Assembly (NCBI GenBank): GCA_003550325.1
Contig: QKWP01001190.1
Span: forward strand, 75,004-139,003
Direction of reading: 5' to 3'
From: Gigaspora rosea
Lineage: Eukaryota > Glomeromycota > Glomeromycetes > Diversisporales > Gigasporaceae
DNA: 64,000 bases
Shown here: positions 34,876-47,617 of the stretch, piece by piece
Layout: each line of letters begins with the position of its first letter
Position numbering within the stretch: position 1 is the stretch's first letter
Made by a program: the position numbers and the translations under genes
The notes under the pieces: generated by a model
Told to the model about the DNA's origin: nothing
The model's database searches: none
The model's input: only the letters and a program-made list of their open reading frames with translations

Positions 34876-35283
34876 CGTAAATGGTTCAAACAGCAAAATA
34901 TTTAAAACTAAAAGATAGCTACTAATAAGTAAGTAAAGATAATCAATTCAAATTTATCAAATTCGATTCGAAATAAATTAAATATGAATAATAGAAAATA
35001 TATTTAAACGAAATTATTATCCGATTTATTAGATATTTTCGAATTAATTCGAAAAAAAGCAAAATAAATAAACTTTATTTAAATAAACAAAATATAAATT
35101 TTATAACTTAAAATATATTTTATTAATAATTTTATTTTTTATTTTATTTAAAATTTTAAAAATTACATAAAAAAAAAGCTAAATTATAGAAAATCCTAAA
35201 AGAAATATATAAAAAAAAAATAAAAAACAAAAAAACGCAGCATTATTCAAATAAAAAAAAAACAAAGCAAAAAATAAAAACTT

Positions 35284-37181
35284 TTACTTATCATCATCAA
35301 CCGTAAATTTCTTATCATCATCATCATCAACGTCTGAGGCCAAAGAATCATCATCAACCGGTTTATTTATGTCTACTTCGGGTACATCTTCTTGGTTAGT
35401 TGTTTCTTCATCAGAACTAACTCGAACTATTTCGGATTATTAATAAAATAAAAATTAAAATTAGCTAATTCGAAATATTGCGAATTAATTCAATTAAGTT
35501 GTTAAAGTTAATCTTACTATACTTTCGCCGTTTATTAGTCTAAATAATTCATAAAAATTAAAATAAATTCAATTAAATTAAATAAAATTAAAAAATTTTA
35601 CCTTTTCGGAAAGTTTCGAATTGTTTTTACGTTTATAAACCTTTTCCTAATTAATTTGAATTATGTTATTAGTTTTAACATTTTTGATATAAATTTAAAT
35701 AATTTAAAATTATTTTTACTATTTCGACTTTATTCGAAATTGGTTCTTTAAATTTATCACTTTCTTCATCACAAGAATCAACTTCTGAACATGGATTTGA
35801 TAATGGGTCGCCATTTTTTAATCTCACCTATTTTATTCGAAATAATTCGAATTTAGTTAATTAATTTATGTAATTAAACAAAAATAAATTTAAATACTTA
35901 CTAAATGTCTTGCAGCCAATTTCTTTATGACATTTTCTTCTATTGTTAATTTATCATAATCTGGGTTGAGTATAGTTTGAGCTACTGCTATTGCATAAGC
36001 TACATTTTCTTCGGAAGCATCTTCTTCAGGCCAAATTTTCTTTAATACCCTAGCTATATATGTCTCTTCAGAACCTTCTTCTATTTCTTTAAATAGCTTC
36101 TTATAACAATCTTTTGTCTTTTTCGAGCCCTTCCAAACTCGAATCTCTTCTGATGAAGCCGAATTATTTATGGGATCTAAAAGATTCCCAAAAACAAAAA
36201 ACGTATTTTTCTTTATACTGCTTGTTAGTGTACCTCGCAATGATCTAATTTGTTTCAAAAGCTATAAGTATTGTAAATAGTAAATTAAAATATTTTAAAA
36301 TAATTCGAAATGTTTCGAAATAATTTTAATTATTTCGAAACAATTCGAAACATATAAAACATATAAATTAAATAATAAGGTTTTACTGGTCCATTGATGT
36401 TTCTTGTATAATAGGCATTCCACTGGTTCGGCGTATTTTTCTTGTAATCTTCTTTATAATTACTCCTGACATATCTATCTAATTCCGCCCTAATTAGCTC
36501 TTCTTCGGGATAAATCGCTTTAGTTAGAATTTCTTTAGATACGCTTTTAATCACATCCTATAAATAAAATTTATTAAAGTTATTTAAAATATTAAATTAT
36601 CTTAAACATATTATTATAATATTAAAAAGATAAATTGAAACTTAATAATTACTTCTTTAAATGTTTTATCATTGGAAAAATCGAAGTTAGAGTCTAATTT
36701 TTCCTCAATATCTTTCAATCTAGTTTCCATAATCCTGACTTTCGCTTTAATATCTTTAACTTCCTTAAGTAACTCGCCTTGATTCTCAATAATCTTCGAA
36801 ATAGATCTTGCAAGTGCTTATAAATAAATAGAATAAATTAATCATATAATTTTAAATAAATCGAAATAATGTTAAAATATTTTAAATACATTCGAAACTA
36901 TTCGAATTTTCATAATAAGGCGAAGTTTCACTCGGTCCAATTTCAAGGCTGTCGACTTTATCGTAGAAGCTTTCACTTAACTCAGTTCTGCGAGTAGATT
37001 CAAGGCTTGCCTTCTTTGTGGTTGACTTGTTATCAGATTTCTTCGCAGCTTTCTTTGAGCTAAGATTAAAACCTGAAAATTTATCTAAAATAAATTAAAA
37101 ATTTTCAGTAATTTTTTATTATAATATTTAAATTTTTGAATAATATAAATTAATAAATAATATATTACTCATTTTGCTCAT
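35284..37181 (-). CDS. Accessory protein A of Plavaka-type element
   Basis: Nine exons read on the minus strand: 37181-37169, 37072-36890, 36816-36653, 36557-36387, 36261-35902, 35827-35720, 35646-35602, 35539-35518 and 35426-35284. They total 1209 nt and encode 402 residues without interruption. Order: a basic Lys/Ser-rich N-terminus (SSKKAAKKSDNKSTTKK); a coiled coil (KEVKDIKAKVRIMETRLKDI, about 85-110); a 57-residue exon with IYPEEELIRAELDRYV; a 120-residue core (SLRGTLTSSIKK.., ETYIARVLKKIWPEE, ILNPDYDKLTIEENV); a basic patch (NKRRKY); an Asp-rich tail (DDDDDKKFTVDDDK). The middle exons match accessory B in sequence, length and phase. No known family recognised. The coiled coil, basic patches and acidic tail suggest a DNA-binding or partner protein for the transposase; this is inference. 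The very short exons 1 and 8 are the least certain. Confidence 0.75.
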
Positions 37182-37982
37182 TGTTAAAATAGATAAAAAA
37201 ACTTAAAGTGAAGTTAGTAGTAAAGTATGTAGTAAAAATAACGAAAGATATGTAGTAAAAATAACGAAAGACTTAAAAATTTTAAAGTAAATCAAAATAA
37301 ACTAAAATAAACAAAAGATTTAGTAGCAAAGAAATTTGAATATAAAACAATTATAAATACGAAAACTAGTTTGTGTAATTGAAATAAAAGTTGAAAAGCT
37401 TAAAATGTCAACAATGTTGATTGTAGATCTAATTGTCCGGACACGATTTTGTGTTGGATTCCAGTCATGTGCAGCCAATCAGATATAGAGATCGACACGG
37501 ATCAGCCCGATGTTTATTCGGTTATGATATTCGGATTTTTTCGAATTATTAATAATGTAAATAAATTTTTACTACTACAATACTTAATAAAATAATGTTA
37601 ATTAACATAACGAATTTAATTTATGTACGTTTTTATGATTATTTTGCATAAGTTAAAATTAATTCGCAATGATTCGAATTGAGTTAAATTAATTAATAGC
37701 TGCAATTTAGAATAAATCTAGTAAGTTTGAAATGCTGTGTATTATTAATTTAAATTAGATTGAATACAAATCATATATTTAAAATTTATTAAATATTAAT
37801 GTAACGAATGTATCGAATTTAATTCATTAAAAAAACAAGATTAAATTTAGTCTTTTCGATAAATTAAAATATATTCTTCGCTCCTATTATTAAATTTTTT
37901 GCTTGAATTTTTTTTACTTTCTTAAATCATCAGAACTTGAAACTTTCAATACTTTTTAAATTTAAATAATTATCTCTTAAAA

Positions 37983-40900
37983 ATGTCTGAATTCAAATGC
38001 CTATTTTGCCCACGTACCTTTGCAAGCCGCAATAGATTAACTCAACATATGAATACCTGTGTTGATAGTGCTGAAATTGCACCGATAGTTGTAAAACAAC
38101 CAGCACCTATTCGCAATATTTCGAAACTACCTAAATTAAAACAAAAAGAATACAATAAATCTAAAAAAGTAGAAATTAATCGAGATGTTTCTGCTAATAA
38201 AATTTCATTTAAAAATATCAAGTTTCGCAACGTTTCGAAAGTTGTTAAAGATAATGAAATTAATTCTAATTTGGAATTATATTGCACTAATGCTGGTCCT
38301 TCAGGTGTAACTAATACAGATGATCTTTCCAATAGTTTAGCCAATATGTCTTTTGAATTAGAAACTAATAACGATAATTCGAATTGTTTCGAATTAGATC
38401 CTGCTGATAATTTACTTGAGGGACTTGAAAGCAGTTTGCAGGAATATCAGGAATTTTCTAATGGACTTTTAAATGATTCAGCTTTTACCGAAGAAATTCA
38501 AAACTCTTCAGATGATGATGAGTTGAATCAGAAACATGATGAATTTCCAAATGAAGCTTATGCCGATTTAATGCTTTTGGTTACTAAATATAAGCTTAGT
38601 AATGCTGCTGGGAATGCTATTATTTCATTTTTTAATAAGCATTCAAGGCATTCTAAATCTCCATTACCAAAAAACATTAAACAAGGCAAGGAATTTATGA
38701 ATAATATTAAATCTAACTTGTCATATAAAAAAACCAAAGTATTAGAACTTGATAATACTGAGTATTTCTTATACCATATGGATTTAATCAGCTGTATTGA
38801 AAGTAAATTAGAAATTCCCGATATAGCTCAACATTTGGAATTTGAGTATAAAGAATTATATAAAACTACTGAGGTATATATAACTTTTAATATTATTTGT
38901 AAATCAAATATTTATTTTGTTTTATGTTAATTTATTTTTATTTTTTTTAAAGAATGGCAAAGAGATTATTCATAAAGAGCAAAATAATGGAATGTGGTGG
39001 AAAACCACACAAAATACTTTGCCTGTAGGGTCAAAACTTTTATCAATTATTTTATATTCGGATGCAACAAATTGTGACACATTGGGTAAAATTCAGCTTC
39101 ATCCAATATATATGTCACTAGGAAATATACCTACATGGCGAAGAAATAAGCAAGATGCTAAGCAGTTATTGGGTTATTTGCCAATAATCAAAACATCTGC
39201 TAAAAATAAACCAATAGTCAGACAAACATTTCATAAATGTTTAGAAATTTTATTAGAACCAATTCGAAAGTATTCGAACTTGGGTATAAATATGTTAATT
39301 AATAACAAAGTTGTCTGGTTATATCCGAAAGTTTCGACTATAATCGCAGATTGGCCGGAAGCTGCTACCTTTTGTCTGACTTATAAATCAACAAATTCCA
39401 ATTATCCTTGTCATTTTTGCTTAGTTGATAGAAAAAATTTAGCAAGTACAGAATGTTCTAAACATGATTTGGTTCTAAGAAATCATGAAAATATGAGAAA
39501 CTATTTTGATAATGGTGATGAAAAATCAGTATGTATAGAATCCATACCAAATTACTTTTGGAACTTTAAGTAAGTTTATATTTTTTTATTAAATATTCAG
39601 ATAAAAATATTTAAAGAATTATTCGAATTATATATTTTAAATAATTCTAAATTTAATATTGCGAATTAGTTGCAATAATGTAAAATGGTTCGAATCAATT
39701 AAAATTTATTCACTTTTGCAATAAATAATTAATGTAATATAAATTGCAACGTTGCGAATTAGTTCAAATTATACCACGTTATTTAGAATTTCTTATGACA
39801 ATGTATAATTCTTTATTAACTTTTTATTTTATTAATTTTAGTGATATCAATATTTATGAAGCTACTGTAATTGATAGAATGCACCATTTAGATTTGGGAT
39901 TATTTAAACACCAAATTAATTTTACATTAGATCTATTAAAAGAACAATATGGTGCTTCAATTCTAGATAAAATTGATAATAGGTTAGCTAATATTCCAAG
40001 GTTTTCGGGTCTTAAGATTTTTAAAAATGGAATTTCATCACTTGCCAGAATTACTGCAGGTGAATACCGTAATATTATGAAGGTTATGATATTTGTTTTG
40101 GATAATCTGAATATTAGCAAAACTATTCAAGAAAAGTTATTGAAGCTTTATGAAGTTTGGAATAATATGTATATTTTAAGTCGCTATGAGGAATTCGCTG
40201 AATCTGACTTAAATGATTTTGAGGTATGTAAATATGTTCGCAACCTTGCGAATTAAACCAAAATATTTGAAAATTTTTAATTAAATAACAAATATTAATA
40301 TAGTTTTATTTTATTTAGAATCTAATAATAGATTGGGCTGAAAATTTTATTGCTCTTTTTAATACATATTCTAATTCTGAATTAAAGTTTCCAAAATTAC
40401 ATTCATGGGTCTATCATACTACTGATTTAATTAAAAAATATGGTTCTTTAAATGGTTTTTCTACTGAAACCTATGAAAGTCTTCATAAAGATTTTGTTAA
40501 AAAACCATATTATTTAACTAATAAGCAAAATATAGAGGATCAAATATTGAAAATGGTAATAATTGTTAAATTTTTTAATAATGTTTATAATATTTTTATA
40601 AAAGTTAACTAAATTTAATTATATTAAATAGGTTCAAAGACAGGCTGTTGCATCAAAATTATTATCAAGAAAACCAAAAAATTTCAAAACTATAACTCCT
40701 TTTAAATTTACTAATTTAATTTGGACAGTTGGTTTTAATAATGCTCAGCAATTTATTGACCTCAAATTAAAAAATTATAGACCAAATTCTAAAATACATT
40801 TTGGGCTTGAATATTTATTATATTATTTAACTAAATATTTTAGTTTAACAAACCAAAAAAATATAGATAATTATATAATTAAATTATATAGCTCAGTAAC

Positions 40901-41331
40901 TTTAGAAAATGGGTCTATAATTCGAGCAACAGAAGATTTTTATGGCAAAGCCTGGTATAGCAATGTAGAAGTTGCTATGAATTCTGAAGAACTATTAGAA
41001 TATTTGTCAGATGATGGAATTTGTTATGGACAGGTATTTGTTGTATTTTTATTTTTTTTTAAATTTTATAAAATATTAAATATTTAATATTTAATTATAG
41101 ATATATTTATTACTCAATGTCGAAACTACTGAAGAAAGTGCGCTTAATCTCGCATTAATCCGGTGGTATGATTTTAAGTCTACAAATGATCCATATTATT
41201 ATGGATGTCCTAGACTTAAAAAAACTGAATTATATAACATCGTAGATATTGAAGCAATTAAAAATCATGTTCATATAATTCCACGCTTTGATAAATCAAA
41301 TGATTATTTAGTAAATAAGTATCTGTTCTAA
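37983..41331 (+). CDS. Plavaka-type transposase
   Basis: Six exons (37983-38873, 38953-39569, 39842-40223, 40319-40555, 40632-41033, 41101-41331) total 2760 nt and encode 919 residues, open throughout with matching phases. An N-terminal zinc finger is formed by C6, C9, H22 and C26 (CLFCPRTFASRNRLTQH). The catalytic region shows YSDATNCDTLGKIQLHP with likely first Asp near 334, then GNIPTWRRNKQD, IIADWPEAATFC with Asp near 430, a Cys-pair CHFC, VIDRMHHLDLGLFKHQ, and YESLHKDFVK with likely Glu near 683. These blocks characterise the Plavaka family of the fungal KDZ/CACTA-related DDE transposases. It should cut and paste the surrounding element in the nucleus. Accessory A starts 800 bp away on the other strand, so the two could share a divergent promoter; accessory B converges on its 3' end. 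Confidence 0.88.
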
Positions 41332-42000
41332 AATTAAATCAGATTAGAATAGTTTCGCATATTTCGAATTATTTCGCATTAATGTAAATTGTTTAGAATA
41401 GTTAATACAGAACAAAATTAAAATAATTAAAATTTATAAAAAGTTAAAATGATTAGAAAAATTTAAAATAACTTAACCTAAAAATTAAATAAAACAAATG
41501 ATATTAAATAAGTTCGAACTATTTCGAACTTAAGTATATCAAATTTAAAATAGGGAACGATAAGCTTTCTTTTTGAAAACAATCTCGTCTTATCATGTGA
41601 AACCAATTTAAATTAGTTCGAATTGTTTCAAACTTAATTAAGTATGTATATCAATTTAAAAATATCATTTGATAAACGAATTAGATTAAATCTAAATTTA
41701 TCTAAAATAATCGAACTAATTCGAAATATTTAAAATTAATTTGAAATATATTAATATAAATTTATTAAATAAAAAATAAAATAAATATATATATATAATA
41801 AAATAAATATAAAAAAAAATAAAAAAGATAAATAAAATAAAAACAAAAAAATGGAAAAAAAGATATATTAAATAAAAAAATAAAGTAAAAAAAAAATAAA
41901 GAAAAAAAGAATAATAAGCGAAATAAAAAGAATAAGAAAATTAAAAAAAAATAATTAAATATTTTTCGGACATTTTTATATAATCAAAAAAAAAAAAGAT
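41332..42000. other. Convergent spacer with TTCGAA words and A-rich DNA
   Basis: Between the 3' ends of the transposase and accessory B. TTCGAA variants are frequent from 41340 to 41730; A/T-only runs fill 41760-41990. No gene. Confidence 0.7.
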
Positions 42001-44027
42001 TTATGATTCATCGTGATGCTCAGCATCTTCAGAAGTAGGATTTTGTTGCGGGATGGATTGTGATGAGGAGGGATCAATCGGATTATCTTGCGTTTGTGCG
42101 GATTGTTGCGAATCATCGTGAAGTGTGCCGGATATATTTGTATCGGCGAGCGAATGTGCGGGTGAATACGCGGGTGAATGTACGGATGAATGAATAGGTG
42201 TAGCTTCGACGGTAACAGTGGTACGGGTAGATTTACCCTTTTTGGCAGGACGTGAAGAGGATGCGCTTGATTGTGTTTGTGTCTTTCTTCGCTTCCTACT
42301 TTTCTTAGTAACAGCTGGGACAATTTCGAATTCTTCTGCTTCATCTAAAGAATCATTACCATCTTCTGGAGGAATAAATGCTGTCTGTGCATATAGCTTA
42401 TCCTAATTAAATAAAATTACATAAAAAAAAAATAAAAAAAATAAAAAATAAAATTACATTAGTTCGAATTATTTTAAAAAGTTTAAATTAAATAAATATA
42501 TTTAATTATATATTACTTACAACATTTCTCTCCAGTCTTTTTTTCGTAACTACATCATCCATAACCAACTTGTCAAAATTATGATTCAACATAATTTGGC
42601 ATACGGTTAACGTGTATGCCAATTGATTGTTATTTGGTGTAGTATTTGACCATACTTTTTCCAAAATTCGGTCGAAGTAGGTATCTTCTGAACTATCATC
42701 AAGTGGTCTTAATAGCTTCTGATATGCTGCAGCTGTTTTAGAAGATTTTTTCCATACATCCGTTTGTGTGGGAGTTGCTTTTGTGGTAATATGATCTAAT
42801 AAAGATTCGCCATAAACAGAAAAAAGCGCAGCTTTAATAGACGTGGTAAGTCGACTTCTGCACGAACGATGTGCTGCTAAAAGCTAATAGATGTTATTCA
42901 AATAAATTAAAAATAGTCGAATTAGTTCGAATTAGATTGAGTATGGTAACAATAATTAAAATTTTAAAAAACGACAGTAATGTAAATGTAATAAAAGCAA
43001 AAAAAAAACATTTTAACAAGAAACAAACTTATAGAAAAATATTAAGCTAATTAAATTTATGCGAAATAAATCGAAATAGTTAAGAAAATTAAAATACAAA
43101 TTTAACGAAATAATAAAAGATTATAATAAACAAATATTAAGTGTAATTAAATTAATGCGAAATAATTCGAAATAGTTAAGAAAATAAAATACAAATTTAA
43201 CGAATAAGTAAGATTGTCATAAACATGAATTAAGTGTAATTAATTTTAAGCTAAATAAATCGAATTAGTTAAGAAAATTAAAATACAAATTTAACGAAAT
43301 AATGAAAGATTATAATAAAGGATAGAGAAATAATTTAAAAAAATGCGATATAATTCGAAATAATTAAAACAATTACAGGACTCGCAAGATATGCTTCATA
43401 ATAAGTATTCCAATCTTTATCTTCCTTTGATTTGTAAAATTCAGGTTCATTATCTTCAAGGTACTCCTCCATCGCATCTTTTAATTCTTCATTAGTTGGA
43501 TAGATATTAGACGTGATAAGAGATTTAGCAACTGCCGAACAAGTTTGCTATAATTAAATTTAATATAATTAGCTTAAAATAAAATAATATAAACATTAAT
43601 ATATAAAAATAATAATTACTTTAATAAAATTTGTCTCTTCTTTTAATTGTAGACCTTCCGAAACTCGACTGTCCAGAGCTGAAAGTTTTCGGTCAATTTT
43701 TAAAACATGTTCGGATAGCTCATTGAGTTTATCCATAATAGCAGCCAAAGTTATTTGATCTTAAATTATTTTAAATAAAATATTAAATTAAAAATACTAT
43801 AACTAGTAAATTAACGAAATAAACAAATTTATTTTTTAATTTTAACCATCAAGAGGTCTTGGAGTAAGATGTGATAGAGTGCTAATTGTTTCTACTAAAG
43901 GCGCACTTTCCCGCTCAGTATCTAACTGAGATGCAGGCCTAATAGCAGTCATTTTTTTAAAAGCCACACGCCGACCAGCGACAAGTTGCTCATGTTTTCC
44001 CGCTTGCGATTTTGAAGAAGAAGCCAT
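42001..44027 (-). CDS. Accessory protein B of Plavaka-type element
   Basis: Five exons on the minus strand (44027-43847, 43759-43620, 43547-43377, 42883-42521, 42402-42001) total 1257 nt and encode 418 residues without interruption. Order: a Ser/Lys/Arg-rich N-terminus (MASSSKSQAGKHEQL..GRRVAFKK); a short coiled coil (MDKLNELSEHVLKIDRKLSA); a 57-residue exon (NIYPTNEELKDAMEEYLED, WNTYYEAYLASP); a 121-residue core (SCRSRLTTSIKAALFSVYGE, EDTYFDRILEKVW, IMLNHNFDKLVMDDVV); a nuclear-localisation-like KKSRKRRK; and a low-complexity Ser/Pro/Gln tail ending EDAEHHDES. The 57- and 121-residue exons align with accessory A. The protein is unlike any family I recognise. Tail and N-terminus differ from A, suggesting divided roles. 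Confidence 0.78.
42984..43335 (-). repeat. 95-bp tandem repeat inside an intron of accessory B
   Basis: GTTAAGAAAAT..AAAATACAAATTTAACGAA recurs about every 93-96 bp (near 43080, 43176 and 43269), each with a CGAAATAATTCGAAATAG-like word, between exons 3 and 4. Confidence 0.8.
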
Positions 44028-44500
44028 TTGATAAGATAAAATAAAGGATATAAAATAAAGTATAAAATAAAATAAATGAAAAAATGAAATAAATATATGA
44101 TATTAAATAATATGAATAATGCGAAATGAATTAAAAAATAAAGGTAAATTGATAACGATTTAAAAGTAATGAAATTAAGAAGATTGAAATGTATAAATGT
44201 AAAAGTGTTTAAGCGTAAAGATTGAATTATCAAGGTATCGAAATGAATTTGATCAGAAAAAAATGAAAATCATGAGAGCGAATGTCGGTTTATTTAAATT
44301 TTTTTGAAAAGATTCTAATGCACTCAAATTAATTCGAATTATATTGATATTAATTAAAGAAAATATTTAATAACGTTCGCATTATCTAAAGTAATCAATT
44401 TTTTATACATTCATTTGCAATTTAATTCTAAAAATATAGATCTTTGTAATAAATTCGAAATTTTAATCTTTATTTAATTATATCAAAATTATAAGTTAGA
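44028..44500. other. Upstream region of accessory B
   Basis: AT-rich and non-coding. The 94-codon frame on the minus strand across this stretch is compositionally biased and overlaps the true first exon. Confidence 0.5.
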
Positions 44501-44504
44501 ACAA

Positions 44505-45335
44505 TGCGAATTAATCCGATTACCTTAAATATATTAGCCCCTATCAAACTATTACCCTTTTAAACTTACATTACTATATATATATTAAATACATTTGACC
44601 TATTTCATTTTAAATGCCGACGTACTCAATTGATAAATTTAATACCTCCCGAAATGTATCTGTATCAGTTAGAACAATGTGAATTAATCTGATTACCTTA
44701 AATACTATATTTAGTAATAAAGCTACATCAATTTGAATTATTCCGACTTAAATCAATTGTATTCCATTTATAGTAAATTTCACAAACATGCATATTTCGC
44801 ATTACGTAGAATCATAAACTACATGTATTAGTTCTAAGGTGATTTATTATAATTTAGAACAATGCGCAATAATACTTACATTAAAAATTTTAGCCCCTAT
44901 TAAACTATTACTATATTTAGGAATACGAAAAGATTTATTTAAATTAATCCGCATTAAAAAAGCCATTTATTTTCGCATTATTCGATTGTTACGTAGAATC
45001 ATAGAAGCTTTATTGGATTTTTTAAACTACATGTATCGATCTAAGGTAATATATTATTAAGAACTATGCGCATAATTCAATTACCTTAAAAAATTTAGCC
45101 CCTATCAAACTATTACTCTTTTAAACTTTCTTTACTATACTGTATTTAGGAATGCGAACAACTTTTATTTGAATTAATTCGCATTAAAAAAACTAAGTCC
45201 ATTTATAGTAAATTTCTCAAACATGCTTATTTCGCATTATTCGATTGTTACGTAGAATCATATTAAACTTTCATTTAATTAGATTCATATTTATTCGAAC
45301 TAAGTTAATTAATATGGACGTTTAAAATTTTAGGC
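44505..45335. repeat. Subterminal repeats with TTAGCCCCTAT blocks
   Basis: TTAGCCCCTAT(C/T)AAACTATTA recurs near 44538, 44890 and 45090, with GAACAATGCGAATTAAT(C)CG, TTCGCATTATTCGATTGTTA and ACGTAGAATCATA blocks. A long spacer at the right side of the Plavaka-type element. Confidence 0.75.
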
Positions 45336-45359
45336 CTATAATTTACATTATTTTTAATT

Positions 45360-45850
45360 ATTTCAAATCTTTTAAAATAATTCGAATTATTTTGAATTAT
45401 TTTGCACTCATAGTTCATAGTAATTTATCTCTATCTATTTCATTTTTGATATTGACGTTTAAAAATATTAGCTCTTTATTTTTAAATATTTTTAATTAAA
45501 TTAATCTATTTTATTATAATTCGAATTATTTCGAATTATTTTGCACTCTTTGTTCATAGTAATTTATCTCTATCTGTTTCATTCTTGAATATTGACGTTT
45601 AAAAAATTTTAGCCTTATATTTTCATTATTTTTAATTAATTCAAATTATTTTAACTTAATCCGAATTATTTTGCTTTCATAGTTCATAGTAATTTATCTC
45701 AATATGTTACATTCTTGAATATTGACGGTTAAAATATTAGCTCTTTATTTTTAAATATTTTTAATTAAATTAATCCATTTTATTATAATTCGAATTATTT
45801 CGAATTATTTTGCACTCTTTGTTCATAGTAATTTATCTCAATCGATTTCG
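45360..45850. repeat. Four 130-139 bp subterminal repeats
   Basis: GTTCATAGTAATTTATCTC occurs at 45413, 45552, 45682 and 45821. Each is preceded by an AATTCGAATTATTT(C/T)GAATTATTTTGC block and followed by ATTGACG(T/G)TTAAAA. Confidence 0.85.
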
Positions 45851-46014
45851 AATTATTTTGAATTATTCTACGTTATATTGCGTAATTTCTTGCATAATAT
45901 TGCGTAATAATCTTACGTAATATTTCGTAATTTTATATTTCGCTATATTGCGAAAGTTATTATGTAATATTGTGTTGTTATTACACTTAGTAAATTATTG
46001 CGCTATATTTTGCC
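45850..46014. repeat. Right terminal region of Plavaka-type element
   Basis: TACGTTATATTGCGTAAT, TATTGCGTAATAAT and TTACGTAATATTTCG motifs mirror the left terminal region. Ends TATATTTTGCC. Confidence 0.7.
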
Positions 46015-46018
46015 CTAT

Positions 46019-47617
46019 TAAATTTGCTGATGTCATCATCACTAAAATCTTCTTCTAATAACTCTTTATTTGAAGTAAAAATTTAAATTACTAGTTTAAT
46101 TAACTTGGTTTATAAAATAAGGTACGTTTGATATAAAAAATAACTTAATTTTTTACAATTGAAATTCTCTCTAATAAATTCACCATTTGCATATTTATAC
46201 TTTAATGCTTCAATGCTCAGGTTAATGACTAAAGAGTTGAATATTGAGCTCCACTAAAATAGGTTGTTAGGTTGTAATGGCTTAAAAATTTCTACTAATT
46301 CTTCTAATAATTCCTATTCATGATTTTTAAGCATTTGATCATTTAATTTATTAAAATCATTTTTAACATCATCATCATTATCAATTTGAAGACGCAAAGT
46401 TTTGAAAAACTATTCAATTGCTGGATGCAATTTCAAAAGGCTTTTTCAAGATAGGTAAAAGGAATTCTAGCGGGTTTTTGTATCTTCAATAGTATGCAAA
46501 ATAATTATTTGTTTTTCTATTTCATCATCCTCAGCATCTGATAAGCTTTCAGGTATATATTCTAGATTATGTTCTTGGGCAAGGTTTTTTTGCTTAATCT
46601 TTTTTCAATTTTCTAGATCAATTTGTACCAGATCAAGGCGTTGACTTTGTTTTGATGATCGAAAAAATTTAATAAGCTTTTGGATCTATTTAGTATATGG
46701 ATTTATAAATTTCAAAGCATGAATAACAGTAAGCTGAAGTGTGTTTGCAACACAAGGTAAATGTTCTACACTATTCAAATCATTAATTGCTTTTTTTATA
46801 TTTGCTCCATTATCAGTTATTGCACAAATTATTTTTCCATTTAACACAAATTTTTCAATTTTAAATTCCAAATATTCTTTTATTCGTTCACTTGTATGTG
46901 GATATTTGAAATGCTCAATAGCTAGTAGTACATCATGCACTTCAAAGTCAAATGTCAACCAGTGAAAAGTTACACCTATATACCCATTATTAGCACAGGA
47001 TGTTCATAACTCAGTAGTTATAGAAGCAGTATTACAAGTATTTTCAAGTAAGTTTTTAAGTCTTGTATAACCTTTTTGATAAGTGATATCAATATTTTTT
47101 CTAATATATTTATTGCTTGGTGGTTCAAATGCAGGATCAAATTGCTGCATCATTTTTCTATACCTTTTTCCATTTACAGTATTAAATGGTAAAGAGTCTG
47201 TAACTAACCATTCATGTTTTAACTCAGCTTGTTTTAATTTATTGTGTAGTATTACTTTTTTAAACATTTTATTTATATTTAACTGATTGTTTTCATTTGA
47301 TACTAGTACCAATTCGTCTGGTCCAAAAATTCCATGTACTGAATGTAAGTGTAATTTCATATTTCCAGTTGATCCATATGTTTATATTTTTTATTACAAT
47401 TAGTCTCTTTACCTTTTTTAAGCACAATTATTTCCTCAAAATACTTCCAAACATAACTGGCTTAATCAGAGATATTTACTCTGATTTTTTTTACACTTGG
47501 CTGTTCTTCAGGTTCATCCATAGCTTTTCTTCTAGCTGCACTAGTAGAAGATTCAACATTTTCTTGGATATAATCATCAGAAATATGATCAATTTCATAG
47601 ATATTTTCATAATCCAT
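46019..47617 (-). pseudogene. hAT transposase, N-terminal and middle part
   Basis: From ATG at 47617: an acidic N-terminus; a BED-finger-like block (SYVWKYFEEI, then GSTGNMKLHLHSVH in another frame); LPFNTVNGKRYRKMMQQFDP; WLTFDFEVHDVLLAIEHF; and ICAITDNGANIKKAI (a catalytic Asp region). HLPCVANTLQL follows, where hAT proteins usually have CxxH-TLQL; the His is Asn here. Several stops and shifts. The C-terminus continues beyond the inserted Plavaka-type element at 34095-34650. Confidence 0.8.

Larger units (their letters stand above)
34655..46014. mobile_element. Plavaka-type DNA transposon with three intact genes
   Basis: Left end CAGCAAAATATAATAACG and complement of right end GGCAAAATATAGCGC share GCAAAATATA. 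CTAT at 34651-34654 and 46015-46018 is a possible 4-bp target duplication; one end has an extra base, so the bounds are uncertain by a few bases. About 200 bp at each side is rich in ATATTGCGCAATA and ACGTAATATTACG palindromes. The genes are accessory A (minus), transposase (plus) and accessory B (minus), all open over every exon I traced. TTCGAA words occur throughout. It interrupts the hAT transposase gene, so it is younger than that hAT and may still be mobile. Confidence 0.8.

Noticed and set aside
39854-40120. Minus-strand 88-codon frame
   Set aside because: Antisense shadow of exon 3 of the Plavaka-type transposase.
44839-45060. 73-codon frame in the right part of the Plavaka-type element
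   Set aside because: Falls in a subterminal repeat array, not conserved between repeat units.
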